A DNA stretch of 64,000 nucleotides from Bradyrhizobium sp. CIAT3101 (GCF_029714945.1 NZ_CP121634.1:6779001-6843000), one strand, 5' to 3'. Counted from the first letter of the stretch, positions 16,861-25,741 are shown. Made by a program: numbers and translations. The notes: generated by a model not told the origin, from the letters alone.

Positions 16861-17291
16861 GCGACCCTCCCGGACTTGAAGTGAGGTACGCTGGCCTCGA
16901 GTGCCTCTCGGGCCTCGATCTCGTCCATGGTCTCGACGGGGCCACTGAGCCGGCCGATCAGGGCTACCATCGCGAAACACACCGCGACCGCGCCGGCGCC
17001 GGCAATGACGACGACCGGACCGCCCTTTGCCGCAGCAACGACGTTCTGCTGCGCGGCCATGGCGACCACGATCGGAATGTAGAAGCTGCCCCAGAACTCG
17101 ACGCCGGTCTTGAGACCGTGGCTGAGCAGGCCGTGCCGCACCAGCCAGAGCCGGGCCGCGATCAGGAACATCATCGCAATGCCGACGCCGCCGACATTGG
17201 CCTTTACGCCGAGGGCGACGCCCAGCAGGTCGCCGAGCAGGCTACCCAAGAGCGTGCAGATCGCGAGGAGCGCAACGCCGGAAATGGTCAC
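16857..17291 (-). CDS. madL: Malonate transporter subunit MadL
   Basis: A 144-residue small subunit of the MadLM malonate carrier, with four predicted membrane segments and the characteristic GVKANVGGVGIAMMFLI and GVEFWGSFYIPIVVAMAAQQNVV regions. First gene of the madL-madM-GntR unit; divergent from mdcA across a 194-bp regulatory gap containing four operator half-sites. Confidence 0.92.
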   Translation of the reverse strand: MTISGVALLAICTLLGSLLGDLLGVALGVKANVGGVGIAMMFLIAARLWLVRHGLLSHGLKTGVEFWGSFYIPIVVAMAAQQNVVAAAKGGPVVVIAGAGAVAVCFAMVALIGRLSGPVETMDEIEAREALEASVPHFKSGRVA

Positions 17292-17340
17292 GGGCGCCTC
17301 CCCTCGGTGCGCGAAGTGCGGTTCCCCCGGCAGGGGCGCT

Positions 17341-17442
17341 TTGTATGCATTCGCACCATAAATTTCCTCCTGTGTATGCGAATATCCATCGCTTATAAAT
17401 TTGCGTATACATTAATTGACAACGGAAGGCAATACGCATACA
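17341..17442. promoter_or_regulatory. Cluster of four GntR-type operator half-sites in the mad/mdc gap
   Basis: Four related elements: TTGTATGCAT (17341-17350), TGTATGCGAA (17373-17382), GCGTATACA (17403-17411) and CGCATACA (17435-17442). The first two are inverted relative to the last two, giving an overall symmetric arrangement between the divergent genes. The TATACA core resembles the published target of MdcY/MatR-type malonate regulators. The last copy overlaps the -10 of the mdcA promoter. Confidence 0.65.
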
Positions 17443-17444
17443 TT
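17416..17444 (+). promoter_or_regulatory. Sigma-70-type promoter for mdcACDEGBH
   Basis: TTGACA, a 17-bp spacer and TACATT. It lies 41 bp before the mdcA ATG, which has AAGGAG at 17475-17480. The -10 is inside an operator half-site, suited to repression. Confidence 0.6.
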
Positions 17445-17485
17445 AAGCGACATCAAAGCCAGTTCCCGCATGCCAAGGAGCCGAA

Positions 17486-19132
17486 ATGAGCGATTGGGGT
17501 ATGCAAAAGGCCGCACTCGATGAGCGCCTGGCGGCCGGCCGACAGCACGCCAAGGGCAAGGTCGTCCCGATCCCGAACCTGGGTGCGTTCCTGAAGGCGG
17601 TGGTCCGGTCGGGCGATCGGGTGTGCCTGGAGGGCGACAACCAGAAGCAGGCCGATATCCTCGCCTCGGCGCTCGCCAGCCTTGAGCCCGCGGACGTCCA
17701 TGATTTGCACATGGTGCAGTCAGGCGTGGTGCTGCCCGCGCATCTCGACATCTTCGAGAAGGGCATCGCGCGGCGGCTCGACTTCTCCTATTCGGGCCCG
17801 CAATCGGCGCGCATCGCGCGCATGCTGTTCGGCGGCAAGATCGAGCTAGGCGCCGTCCATACCTATCTCGAGCTGTTCGCGCGCTACTTCATCGACCTCA
17901 CGCCGAACGTCGCGCTGATCGCGGCCGTCAGCGCCGACAGGGACGGCAATCTCTACACCGGGCCGAACACCGAGGACACGCCGACCGTCGTCGAGGCAAC
18001 CAGCTACAAGAACGGTCTCGTCGTGGCCCAGGTCACCGAGATCGTCGACAAGGTGCCGCGCGTCGACATCCCCGGCGACCTCGTGCATTTCGTGGTCGAG
18101 GCCGGCCGTCCCTTCTATGTCGAGCCGTTGTTCACGCGCGATCCCGCCGCCATTACCGAGACCCAGATCCTGACGGCAATGCTCGCCATCAAGGGCATCT
18201 ACGCACCCTACGGCGTGCGCCGGCTCAATCACGGCATCGGCTTCAACACCGCCGCGATCGAGCTCTTGCTGCCCACCTACGGCGAGAAGCTCGGCCTCAA
18301 GGGCAAGGTCTGCACCCATTTCGCGCTCAACCCGCATCCCACGATGATTCCGGCGATCGAAGCCGGCTGGGTCGAGCAGATCCACTGCTTCGGATCGGAA
18401 GTCGGCATGGAGGATTACGTCGCGGCGCGCTCCGACGTGTTCTTCACCGGCCCCGACGGCTCGCTGCGTTCGAACCGTGCGTTCTGCCAGACGGCGGGCC
18501 TCTATGCCTGCGACATGTTCATCGGATCGACGCTTCAGATTGATCTGGAGGGTCATAGTTCGACGGTAACGACCAGCCGCATCGCCGGCTTCGGCGGTGC
18601 GCCCAACATGGGCTCCGATCCGCGTGGCCGCCGCCATCCGAGCGAGCCCTGGCTCAAGGCCGGCGCCGAGGCCGATCCCGATACCAACGCCGCGCTGCGT
18701 CGCGGCCGCAAGCTGGTGGTGCAGATCGGCGAGACCTTTGGCGAGCGCAACGCTCCGCTGTTCGTCGAGCGGCTCGATGCGCTCGATCTGGCACGCGAGC
18801 TCAAGCTCGATCTCGCGCCGGTGATGGTCTACTCCGACGACGTCACCCACATCGTCACCGAGGAAGGCATCGCCAACCTCCTGATGTGCCGCAGCAAGGA
18901 CGAGCGCGAACAGGCCATCCGCGGCGTTGCCGGATACACCGAGATCGGCCGCGCGCGCGACGCGAAGCTGGTCGAGCAGCTCCGGCAGCGCGGCGTGATT
19001 CAGCGCCCCGAAGATCTCGGCATCGACCCGCTCGACGCCGACCGCAATCTGCTCGCGGCCCGTTCGATCAAGGATCTCATGCTGGCTTCCGGCGGCCTCT
19101 ACCGCCCGCCCAGCCGCTTCCGCAATTGGTGA
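17486..19132 (+). CDS. mdcA: Malonate decarboxylase alpha subunit (malonate:ACP transferase)
   Basis: A 548-residue CoA-transferase-like subunit that exchanges acetyl for malonyl on the MdcC carrier thiol, the first step of malonate decarboxylation to acetate and CO2. Recognisable stretches are GDRVCLEGDNQKQAD near the N-terminus, CTHFALNPHPTMIPA, and the C-terminal ARSIKDLMLASGGLYRPP. Start fixed by AAGGAG five bases upstream. First gene of a seven-gene operon with overlapping or nearly touching ORFs. Full family length, no defect seen. Confidence 0.95.
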   Translation: MSDWGMQKAALDERLAAGRQHAKGKVVPIPNLGAFLKAVVRSGDRVCLEGDNQKQADILASALASLEPADVHDLHMVQSGVVLPAHLDIFEKGIARRLDFSYSGPQSARIARMLFGGKIELGAVHTYLELFARYFIDLTPNVALIAAVSADRDGNLYTGPNTEDTPTVVEATSYKNGLVVAQVTEIVDKVPRVDIPGDLVHFVVEAGRPFYVEPLFTRDPAAITETQILTAMLAIKGIYAPYGVRRLNHGIGFNTAAIELLLPTYGEKLGLKGKVCTHFALNPHPTMIPAIEAGWVEQIHCFGSEVGMEDYVAARSDVFFTGPDGSLRSNRAFCQTAGLYACDMFIGSTLQIDLEGHSSTVTTSRIAGFGGAPNMGSDPRGRRHPSEPWLKAGAEADPDTNAALRRGRKLVVQIGETFGERNAPLFVERLDALDLARELKLDLAPVMVYSDDVTHIVTEEGIANLLMCRSKDEREQAIRGVAGYTEIGRARDAKLVEQLRQRGVIQRPEDLGIDPLDADRNLLAARSIKDLMLASGGLYRPPSRFRNW

Positions 19133-19139
19133 GGTTTGC

Positions 19140-19457
19140 ATGGAAAAGCTCAGCTTCAGACTGTCTGCCCCCAGGCGCGCCGGCGGCACCCGCACGCAGG
19201 CGATCGTCGGCGTCGTCGCCTCCGGCAATCTCGAAGTGCTGCTGGAGCGCAGCGCGTCGCCGGATGTCTGCACCATCGACATCGCAACGGCAGCCCATGG
19301 CTTCGGCATGGTGTGGGACGCCGTCGTTCGCGATTTCGTCGCCCGCCGCTCGGCCGGCGGCTTGCACATCTCCGTCAATGACGGCGGCGCGCGGCCCGAC
19401 ACGGTTGCGCTGCGGCTGGCACAAGGCGTCCGCAAGATCGAGGAGCCGGAACGATGA
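19140..19457 (+). CDS. mdcC: Malonate decarboxylase delta subunit (acyl carrier)
   Basis: A 105-residue acyl-carrier subunit. The serine in VVASGNLEVLLE (Ser28) is the expected attachment site for the phosphoribosyl-dephospho-CoA prosthetic group added by MdcG. The C-terminal NDGGARPDTVALRLAQG is family-typical. It starts eight bases after mdcA and overlaps mdcD by four. Confidence 0.94.
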   Translation: MEKLSFRLSAPRRAGGTRTQAIVGVVASGNLEVLLERSASPDVCTIDIATAAHGFGMVWDAVVRDFVARRSAGGLHISVNDGGARPDTVALRLAQGVRKIEEPER

Positions 19458-20368
19458 CACAGGTGGCAGCCAACAATGTTTCGCTGAGCTGGTACGAGGC
19501 GAGCGCCCGGCAGCGCATCGACGCGCTGGTCGATGCCGGCAGCTTTGCCGAATTCATCGGCCCCGAGCTGCGCGAGATCAGCCCGCATCTGGCGATCTTC
19601 GACCTGCCGGAGCAGTTCGATGACGGCATGGTCATCGGACGCGGCCAGTTGGACGGCGCGCCGGTTTTCGTCGCCGCGCAGGAGGGACGCTTCATGGGCG
19701 GCGCCTTCGGCGAGATCCATGGCGCCAAGTTCACTGGCCTGTTGCGCGCGGCACGCGCGCTCAAGCAGGATGTGCTGATCTTGTTCGACACCGGCGGCGT
19801 GCGGCTTCAGGAAGCCAATGCCGGTGAGCTGGCGATCGCCGAGATCATGCGCGCCGTGATCGAGGCGCGCCGTGCCGGCGTCAAAATCGTCGGCCTGATC
19901 GGCGGACGCGCCGGCTGCTATGGCGGCGGCAGCCTGATCGCCGGCACTTGCTCGCGCCTGATCATCTCCGAGCAGGGCCGGCTCAGCGTCAGCGGCCCCG
20001 AAGTGATCGAGACCAACAAGGGCATCGAGGAATTCGACTCGCGCGACCGCGCGCTGGTCTGGCGCACCATGGGCGGCAAGCACCGCTACCTCATCGGCGG
20101 CGCCGATACATTCGTCGACGACGACGCATTGGCTTTTCGGCAAGCCGCGATCGATGCACTCGACCTCGGCACGCGATGCGACGTCACTGTTCTCGAAGCC
20201 GAACAGGCGCGTCTTGAGCGGCGGTTGCAGCGCTTTGGCGAGAGCGAGGACGCGGTCGAGATCTGGCAGGCGCTCGGCATCGGCGATCCGACCGAGGTTC
20301 CCGCACTTCCAACCGGCGCGTTCCTTCGCGCCGCCAATGACAGGGAGAACGCCGATGACGCTCGATGA
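19454..20368 (+). CDS. mdcD: Malonate decarboxylase beta subunit (carboxyl-transferase fold)
   Basis: A 304-residue crotonase/carboxyltransferase-fold subunit that, with MdcE, decarboxylates malonyl-S-ACP. Seen: AAQEGRFMGGAFGEIHGAK, the oxyanion-hole region FDTGGVRLQEANAGE, and GGRAGCYGGGSLIAGTCS. Overlaps mdcC by four bases and runs 14 bases into mdcE. Confidence 0.94.
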   Translation: MTQVAANNVSLSWYEASARQRIDALVDAGSFAEFIGPELREISPHLAIFDLPEQFDDGMVIGRGQLDGAPVFVAAQEGRFMGGAFGEIHGAKFTGLLRAARALKQDVLILFDTGGVRLQEANAGELAIAEIMRAVIEARRAGVKIVGLIGGRAGCYGGGSLIAGTCSRLIISEQGRLSVSGPEVIETNKGIEEFDSRDRALVWRTMGGKHRYLIGGADTFVDDDALAFRQAAIDALDLGTRCDVTVLEAEQARLERRLQRFGESEDAVEIWQALGIGDPTEVPALPTGAFLRAANDRENADDAR

Positions 20369-21095
20369 CATCCTGGCCGGCCTGTTCCCGAACGGCCGCA
20401 AGATCGAAGTCAACGGCGCGATGATCTCGGGACAAGCGGTGCTGCCTGACGGCGGACTGATCCACGTGCTCGGCATCATCGAGGGCAAACCGCTGGGCGT
20501 GGACGAAGCCATCGTGCTCGCGCGGCGCGTCATCGAGATCGTCAAGTCAGGCGATCGCGCACCGATCCTGGTCCTGGTCGATTCCGCCAGTCAGCGCATG
20601 AGCAGGCGCGACGAGTTGCTCGGCCTCAGCGAGTATCTCGCGCATCTCGCCAAGGCGCTGTTGTTGGCAGAGACCGAAGGACACCGCACCATCGGCCTGC
20701 TCTATGGTGGCAGCGCGGCCGGCGCGTTCATCGCAACGGCGCTCGCCACCGGCACGCTGGTGGCGCTGCCCGGCGCCCATCCCGCGGTGATGGACCTGCC
20801 CTCGATGGCGCGCGTCACCAAGCTGCCGATCGACGTGCTGAAAGCCAAGGCCGAGGCAACGCCGGTGTTCGCGCCCGGGCTCGACAACATCGTGCTGACA
20901 GGCGGGATTCATGCCGTCTGGGACGAAGCTGCACCGCTGGCGCCGCAGCTTGCCGCCGTGCTGCAACAGCCGCAGGGACAGGATGATCGCAGCCGGCTCG
21001 GCGCCGAGCGTGGCGGCCGGCGCAAGGCGGCCGAGATCGCCGATCGCGTTGTCGCGCTTGCGGCGCCCCGACGTCGGGAGGCGCGACATGGCTGA
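20355..21095 (+). CDS. mdcE: Malonate decarboxylase gamma subunit (codecarboxylase)
   Basis: A 246-residue partner of MdcD. The LVDSASQRMSRRDELLG segment and the GGSAAGAFIATALATGTLVA glycine-rich segment are typical. The ATG at 20355 inside the mdcD end is the family start; the longer open frame upstream is only a shadow of mdcD. It ends eight bases into mdcG. Confidence 0.92.
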   Translation: MTLDDILAGLFPNGRKIEVNGAMISGQAVLPDGGLIHVLGIIEGKPLGVDEAIVLARRVIEIVKSGDRAPILVLVDSASQRMSRRDELLGLSEYLAHLAKALLLAETEGHRTIGLLYGGSAAGAFIATALATGTLVALPGAHPAVMDLPSMARVTKLPIDVLKAKAEATPVFAPGLDNIVLTGGIHAVWDEAAPLAPQLAAVLQQPQGQDDRSRLGAERGGRRKAAEIADRVVALAAPRRREARHG

Positions 21096-21735
21096 AGCTC
21101 TTGCGCGCCACAGCATGGTGAAGGCTGCCGCATCCGCCTGGACCGCTGTGATGAACCGTTATCCCGAGCTCGCCAGCGAGCCCATCGTCGCAGGCTGGGC
21201 GCACGCCGGTCGTCCCCTCATCGTTCGCCGGCCGGCTTGCAGCGACGTCGCTGGCATGATTCCGCTCGGCCTGCCACTGCCGCCAAGCCACGGCAAACGC
21301 CGCATCGCAGTCTCGCTCGCCGCCGCCGATATCGTTGCATCCGCCCCTCCTCCCTTGTTGGCCGATGCCGCCGCGGCGGCGCCTGCGCACTGGCGCACGA
21401 CCATCGACCTGCTGCTTCAACTTCTGCCGGAGACGCGCACGTTCGGCAGTCTGGCCTGGCAACACCTCACCGGCCTTCCCTATCTGACGGAGAGTTCGGA
21501 CCTCGACCTGCTCTGGCCGCTGTCATCAATGGCGCAAGCAAAGACCCTGCCGTCCGCGATCGCCGGAATTGCCAAGCAGGCGCCGATGCGGCTGGACGGC
21601 GAGATCACAGGCCCGGCCGGCGGCGTGCAATGGCGCGAGCTGACCGGCACTGACGAGGACGAAGTCCTCGTGAAAAGTCCGACCGGCGTCGCAAGCATGG
21701 CGCGCGCAGCGTTTCTGGCGGGGGCAGTGTCATGA
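21088..21735 (+). CDS. mdcG: Phosphoribosyl-dephospho-CoA transferase (holo-ACP synthase)
   Basis: A 215-residue nucleotidyltransferase-fold enzyme that attaches the triphosphoribosyl-dephospho-CoA precursor to MdcC. Diagnostic features are the RTFGSLAWQHLTGLPYLTES region and the active-site aspartates in SSDLDLLWPL. The start lies in a cluster of overlapping genes (eight-base overlap with mdcE, four with mdcB). Confidence 0.9.
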   Translation: MAEALARHSMVKAAASAWTAVMNRYPELASEPIVAGWAHAGRPLIVRRPACSDVAGMIPLGLPLPPSHGKRRIAVSLAAADIVASAPPPLLADAAAAAPAHWRTTIDLLLQLLPETRTFGSLAWQHLTGLPYLTESSDLDLLWPLSSMAQAKTLPSAIAGIAKQAPMRLDGEITGPAGGVQWRELTGTDEDEVLVKSPTGVASMARAAFLAGAVS

Positions 21736-22580
21736 ACCTTGCGCTCAGATGGCAGGCGCTGCCGCAACGCGCATTCCGTGCGGAGCAGCTCGGTCATCTC
21801 GCCTCGCTCTGCCTGAAGCTCGAGGTCGAGACCTATCCGAAGCCGGGCCTCGTCAGTCATGTCGACAACGGCGCGCATCGCGATATGGACGCCGCCCTGC
21901 TGTGCCTGAGCGCGGACACGCTGGCGCCGTTTTTCGGCGAGCTCGCCGCCGCGGGCGCCGAAGGTGCCGGCATGGACCGGCTGCGCGCGATCGGGGTAGC
22001 GGCCGAGCGCGCGATGCTGGCAGCGACCTCCGGGGTGAACACGCATCGCGGGGCGATCTTCGGGCTGGGTCTGCTCTGCGCTGCAGCCGGCTATCGCAGC
22101 GCGCTCGGTATCCGCAAGCCGGTCGGCGAATTGGTGTCGCAACGCTGGGGCGAGGCCATCCTCGACGGCCCGATCTCACTGCGCAGTCATGGCGCGATGG
22201 CATCGCGCCGCTATGGCGCCGGCGGCGCGAGGGCGGAAGCCGCTTGCGGCTTCCCCTCCGTCTATGACATCGCTCTTCCCGCTCTGTACGCGGCGCGCAA
22301 GCTTGTACCTCTCGACGAAGAGGCGGTTCGCGTTCAGACCTGCATGGCGCTGATCGCAGATGTTGCCGACACCAATTTGTTGCACCGAGGCGGAGCCGAC
22401 GGATTGCGCTTTGCGCAAACCAGTGCGTCCGGATTTCTGGCCACGGGCGGAATCGGTTGCCCGGACTGGCGCGACCGCGCAGCTCAAATCCACCAGGCTT
22501 TCGTCGCACGCAATCTCAGTCCCGGCGGTTCGGCGGACCTGCTCGCCATGACGCTCTTCATCGACCGGATAGAACACTGA
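21732..22580 (+). CDS. mdcB: Triphosphoribosyl-dephospho-CoA synthase
   Basis: A 282-residue CitG/MdcB-family enzyme making 2'-(5-triphosphoribosyl)-3'-dephospho-CoA from ATP and dephospho-CoA. Clear signatures: LEVETYPKPGLVSHVDNGAHRDM at the N-terminus (split here around the Lys-Pro-Gly core), TSGVNTHRGAIFGLGLL, and VADTNLLHRGGADGL near the C-terminus. Overlaps mdcG by four bases; its TGA shares a base with the mdcH ATG. Confidence 0.93.
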   Translation: MNLALRWQALPQRAFRAEQLGHLASLCLKLEVETYPKPGLVSHVDNGAHRDMDAALLCLSADTLAPFFGELAAAGAEGAGMDRLRAIGVAAERAMLAATSGVNTHRGAIFGLGLLCAAAGYRSALGIRKPVGELVSQRWGEAILDGPISLRSHGAMASRRYGAGGARAEAACGFPSVYDIALPALYAARKLVPLDEEAVRVQTCMALIADVADTNLLHRGGADGLRFAQTSASGFLATGGIGCPDWRDRAAQIHQAFVARNLSPGGSADLLAMTLFIDRIEH

Positions 22581-23500
22581 TGCTTGCATTGCTCTGCGGC
22601 GGACAAGGGACGCTCTCGGACAAGATTTTCGATCTTGTCGCGGACCAGCCTGCTGCGGAGCCGGTTTTCGTCGCGGCAACCGCTTGTCTCGGCCAGGATC
22701 CGCGGGAGTTCGCCAGGACGCGCAGCGCGGACGAGTTGTCCATCAACCAAATCAGCCAGATCCTGACCGTCACATCGGCGCTCGCGATCCACGCCTGCAT
22801 TGCCGACCTCCTGACCGAAGAGACCGCCGTCACGGGCTACAGCGTCGGCGAGATGGCAGCCTGGAGTGTTGCGGGAATATGGACCGCCGCCGAAGCCCTG
22901 CGACTGACCGATATTCGCGCGCGATTGATGGATCGCGTGGCAGGCCCGGACGGCCGGCTCGGCTATGTCCGCGGCCTCGATCGGGCCACGCTGCAACCGT
23001 TGCTCGACAAGCACGGCTGCGAGATCGCGATCAGGAACCCCGATCGTCTCGATGTGATCGGCGGCATGGAGCAGGATGTCATCAATCTCTGCCAGGAGGC
23101 GTCGACACAAGGCGCGGCGCGCGCCGGCCTTCTCGCCGTCAGGATCGCCTCGCACACGTCGCGACTCGAACCGGCCTGCGCCCCCCTGCATCAGGCACTC
23201 ACGGCAAGCACGCGCGCGCCCGTCGCATATCAGCGGCTCCTCCTCGCCGGTGATGGCGGCGAACGCATCTTCTCCGCATCCGATGCGACGGCAAAGCTCG
23301 CCGAGCAGATCGCACGCCCGATCGACTGGGCGGCGACGCTGGAGGCTCTTGCAGAGCAAGGCGTCGATCGCGTGCTGGACCTCGGTCCGGGACACGCGCT
23401 GGCCGAGATGATGCAAGGCCCTTATCCCTCGATCCGCTGCTACGCTGCCGACGGATTCCGCTCAGCGGGCGGTTTGCGGGCATGGATCACCTCGGAATGA
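22580..23500 (+). CDS. mdcH: Malonate decarboxylase epsilon subunit (malonyl-CoA:ACP transacylase)
   Basis: A 306-residue acyltransferase (FabD fold) that primes the carrier with a malonyl group. GGQGTLSDKIF replaces the usual FabD N-terminal loop, GYSVGEMAAWSVAG holds the nucleophilic serine, and RIASHTSRLEPA gives the catalytic histidine. The last gene of the operon; the next 80 bp end at the tRNA fragment. Confidence 0.92.
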   Translation: MLALLCGGQGTLSDKIFDLVADQPAAEPVFVAATACLGQDPREFARTRSADELSINQISQILTVTSALAIHACIADLLTEETAVTGYSVGEMAAWSVAGIWTAAEALRLTDIRARLMDRVAGPDGRLGYVRGLDRATLQPLLDKHGCEIAIRNPDRLDVIGGMEQDVINLCQEASTQGAARAGLLAVRIASHTSRLEPACAPLHQALTASTRAPVAYQRLLLAGDGGERIFSASDATAKLAEQIARPIDWAATLEALAEQGVDRVLDLGPGHALAEMMQGPYPSIRCYAADGFRSAGGLRAWITSE

Positions 23501-23578
23501 GGCGGGCCGGCCGAGCACGCTCGCAGGAGCCCCCAACCAAGCCGGTTTCGCGCGATATTTCAGGCTGAGCGGAAAATC

Positions 23579-23625
23579 TGGCTGGGGCGGGAGGGATCGA
23601 ACCTCCGAATGGCGGAATCAAAATC
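23579..23625 (-). other. 3' half of a tRNA-Gln (TTG): island attachment scar
   Basis: Read on the minus strand, the sequence ends GCCCCAGCCA. It has a perfect T stem (GGAGG/CCTCC) around TTCGATC, a five-base variable region CATTC, the 3' anticodon strand TCCGC and the loop TTTTGAT with anticodon TTG. Identity to a tRNA stops just 5' of the anticodon loop: the base for position 29 mismatches and no D arm or 5' acceptor strand follows. Integrases commonly recombine at tRNA anticodon or T loops and leave such halves. It coincides with the end of the dense core genes, so it is probably one edge of a genomic island. Confidence 0.75.
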
Positions 23626-23765
23626 AGCTCGATTATCTAACGATTTCAACATGCATTTGGAAAAAATGGCAGAGACGGCATCTAATGATATCAATAGGTT
23701 GGCAGCTATTTCCAAATGAAAAGTTGCAACCAGCCCGAGACACGACCTTATAGACTTGAAGCACC

Positions 23766-24653
23766 TCACAACCGTTGTTGAAGCAGGCGAAAGGGAATGA
23801 TGCCAGACGGGAAGCACCTGTAGCTCTCGACGCTGGCGCGGACCGCGTGACGCACGACCGAGAGCAGATCGACAAAGATCTCCGCACGCAGCAGGTCGTC
23901 GACTTCGTTCTCGCGCGTCGCGTAACGTCCCATCAGGCGCTTCAGCGCGGCCGGCTCGTAGGGCGCGAAATGATAGATATGAAGATCCGGATGCTTCTTC
24001 AGGTGCTCGATCACGAAGTCGACGAAGCGCTCGAACGCCTCCCTCTCCTCCTGCCGATTGGAGGCCCAATCGCCGACGTACCTGTCCGCACCGCCCTCGT
24101 CGGCGAAGACGTAGCCGAACAGGAACTCCAGACCTCCCTCGTCCACTAACGGATCGCCTTCGAAGTCGAATAAGATGTCGCCCGGTGAAGGGGTCGACAG
24201 CCGCGACAATCCGAACCCTGGCACCAGAGGAAGGGTCTCGTACAGAACCTTCCCTGCGTCCCTCTCAGCCACCTGAATTCGCGCCTGCTCGCGCACCTTC
24301 TCGAAGCTCTTGGCCGCGCCTCGATCCGGCCTCCACTTCGTCGGTATTGGCATCGCGGCGAGCGCGGCGGTGGTGCCGATGCCGTGCCTCTCGAACTCCC
24401 CGATCTGGGACTTGCTGATGCCGGCGACGAGCGACATGTGGTCATCCCCCCTTCTCTTCTCCTCGCAGCGGCGCCGCCATCGGCAAATATCGCAGTGCTC
24501 GATCGGGTCCGGATAGGCGCTTTCGGCCTCGGTATCCGAAACAGCCGGCTCGAGATGCTCGATGTAGCCCTGTTCGTGAAGCGCGCCGCGCTCGGCGAGC
24601 GTCTCCAGCACTGGGTCCCAGACCCGGGGCTTGGCTAGGCTGCCCATCACCAT
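23766..24653 (-). pseudogene. Decayed TM0106-type RecB-like nuclease/helicase gene
   Basis: The 295-codon frame resembles only the N-terminal third of large (about 1100 residues, from memory) TM0106-family RecB-like nuclease/SF1 helicase proteins. Recognisable parts are RGALHEQGYIEHL, then the cysteine-containing YPDPIEHCDICRWRRRC, GISKSQIGEFERHGI, the GDILFDFEGDPL exonuclease-like strand and HIYHFAPYEPAALKRLMGRYA. Between the first two a stretch of roughly 150 residues seems missing. After ASVESY the homology ends and about 17 unrelated residues precede the stop. Both an internal deletion and a 3' truncation indicate a relic next to the tRNA scar. Assignment rests on family memory. Confidence 0.65.
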
Positions 24654-24826
24654 TATTGATAGGACGATGAATTAAGCCGGCGGCGGTCAGCGCCCAGGCC
24701 ACAGTGTGCAGCATCCATGGCGGCATGATCTTTCCGTGCACGAAACTATCCGCAAAAGCGTGCGCCAGTTCGCGTCGAGAACCTGCCGGCTTGCTGGAGG
24801 TTACCGGCTTTTCGTTGGCGCTTAGG

Positions 24827-24985
24827 CTAAAGTCCTTGAATGCTGGAAAGCGCGACGATTATCGATACCAACAAGCCGATGCCGGTAAACAGCGAAACCG
24901 CGAATAATTGGTCGGAGTCGCTATCATCATTGGACATGGCGGAATTTCTTGCATGCGTCGCTGCCGCCGAAATCGAAGTTGGCAT
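24827..24985 (-). CDS. Small single-membrane-segment protein (52 aa)
   Basis: A 52-residue protein with a polar N-terminal half (SNDDSDSDQ) and one C-terminal hydrophobic helix (LFAVSLFTGIGLLVSIIVAL). The ATG at 24985 is preceded by GAGGGAG with a five-base gap, which supports it over the in-frame ATG at 24937. No known function. Of the type often seen in rhizobial islands. Confidence 0.5.
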   Translation of the reverse strand: MPTSISAAATHARNSAMSNDDSDSDQLFAVSLFTGIGLLVSIIVALSSIQGL

Positions 24986-25200
24986 CTTTGCTCCCTCAGA
25001 TAGTCCCCGGCCCAAAGGGTGTCTTCGACACTCGCGAAAAGGTTCAATCCCAGCAAAACAGGGGGCCGTACGGAGCCGCCATCGAGACTCGGCGGATCTG
25101 GAAATATTCTAAATTAAATGATAGACCATTTAAATTGGATCACGATTCATTTTATTCTGTTCTGCCCGGATTTCAGATGGGCGGTATCGAGAGTTGCCTG

Positions 25201-25371
25201 ATGGAAATTTACAGAGCAGAGAAAATTGCTGAGATTGAAGACAATTCGAACCGGGAATGCGATGCTTGCGGTGCAACGATGAAGTTGGTTGGAGCCGTGC
25301 ATTTTCCGGACAGACAAGCGGTCGTTCGTGCATTCGAGTGCGATTGCGGCGAGCGTGTTTGGAACGAATAA
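25201..25371 (+). CDS. Small zinc-ribbon-like protein (56 aa)
   Basis: A 56-residue protein with two cysteine pairs, CDACGATMKLVG and FECDCGERVWNE, separated by a short hydrophobic strand, a pattern that can bind one zinc. The reading frame is open further upstream, but the compact ribbon begins near this ATG; ATG at 25177 is an alternative. Similar tiny ribbons are frequent in Bradyrhizobium genomes (recollection). Function unknown. Confidence 0.5.
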   Translation: MEIYRAEKIAEIEDNSNRECDACGATMKLVGAVHFPDRQAVVRAFECDCGERVWNE

Positions 25372-25569
25372 GGACTGCCGCCGACGCAACGGCGGAGAGA
25401 CGGCCCCGGCTCGCAGGGGCAGCGGGGATATGGGCCGGGGCCGCTCCGCCAGCTCTGGCAGCGAGCCGGCAGAATTTAACCCTGGCCGGAGTTCCCTGTT
25501 CCACTACGAACAAGGACGCTGCATAGTTTTCGTATTTAAGGATGCGGTTTTATCGAGAGGGCCTTTGCC

Positions 25570-25725
25570 ATGCCAAACGGCGTCGAAGATCTGCAGATAC
25601 TTCGCCTGATCAGGGCGTTCCAGAAACTGACTAACCAGGACACGCGGCGATCGATCGTATTGCAGGCGGAGGCAGCGCTCGAACAACAATTCGCTCAGCA
25701 GAAGTCGCGACGGACGGAGCACTAG
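25570..25725 (+). CDS. Small helical protein (51 aa)
   Basis: Starts MPNGVEDLQILRLIRAFQ and continues as an amphipathic, charged helix ending in SRRTEH. GAGAGGGCC lies before the ATG. The LIRAFQKL...RRSIVLQAE pattern matches a recurrent alphaproteobacterial mini-protein/tail that follows or replaces HTH domains (recollection). A candidate protein-interaction peptide; function unknown. Confidence 0.55.
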   Translation: MPNGVEDLQILRLIRAFQKLTNQDTRRSIVLQAEAALEQQFAQQKSRRTEH

Positions 25726-25741
25726 CCCGATAGGATCCCGC

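Noticed and set aside
17846..20545. 899-codon frame on the minus strand opposite mdcA-mdcE
   Set aside because: It lies entirely antisense to well-supported genes with full domain motifs; long antisense frames are normal in GC-rich codon usage, and its composition is Arg/Asp/Ala-rich with no family resemblance.
24442..24741. 99-codon minus frame starting MHGKIMPPWMLHTVAWAL
   Set aside because: The first 35 residues look protein-like and may be a fragment of a lost gene, but the rest is an out-of-frame reading of the nuclease relic.
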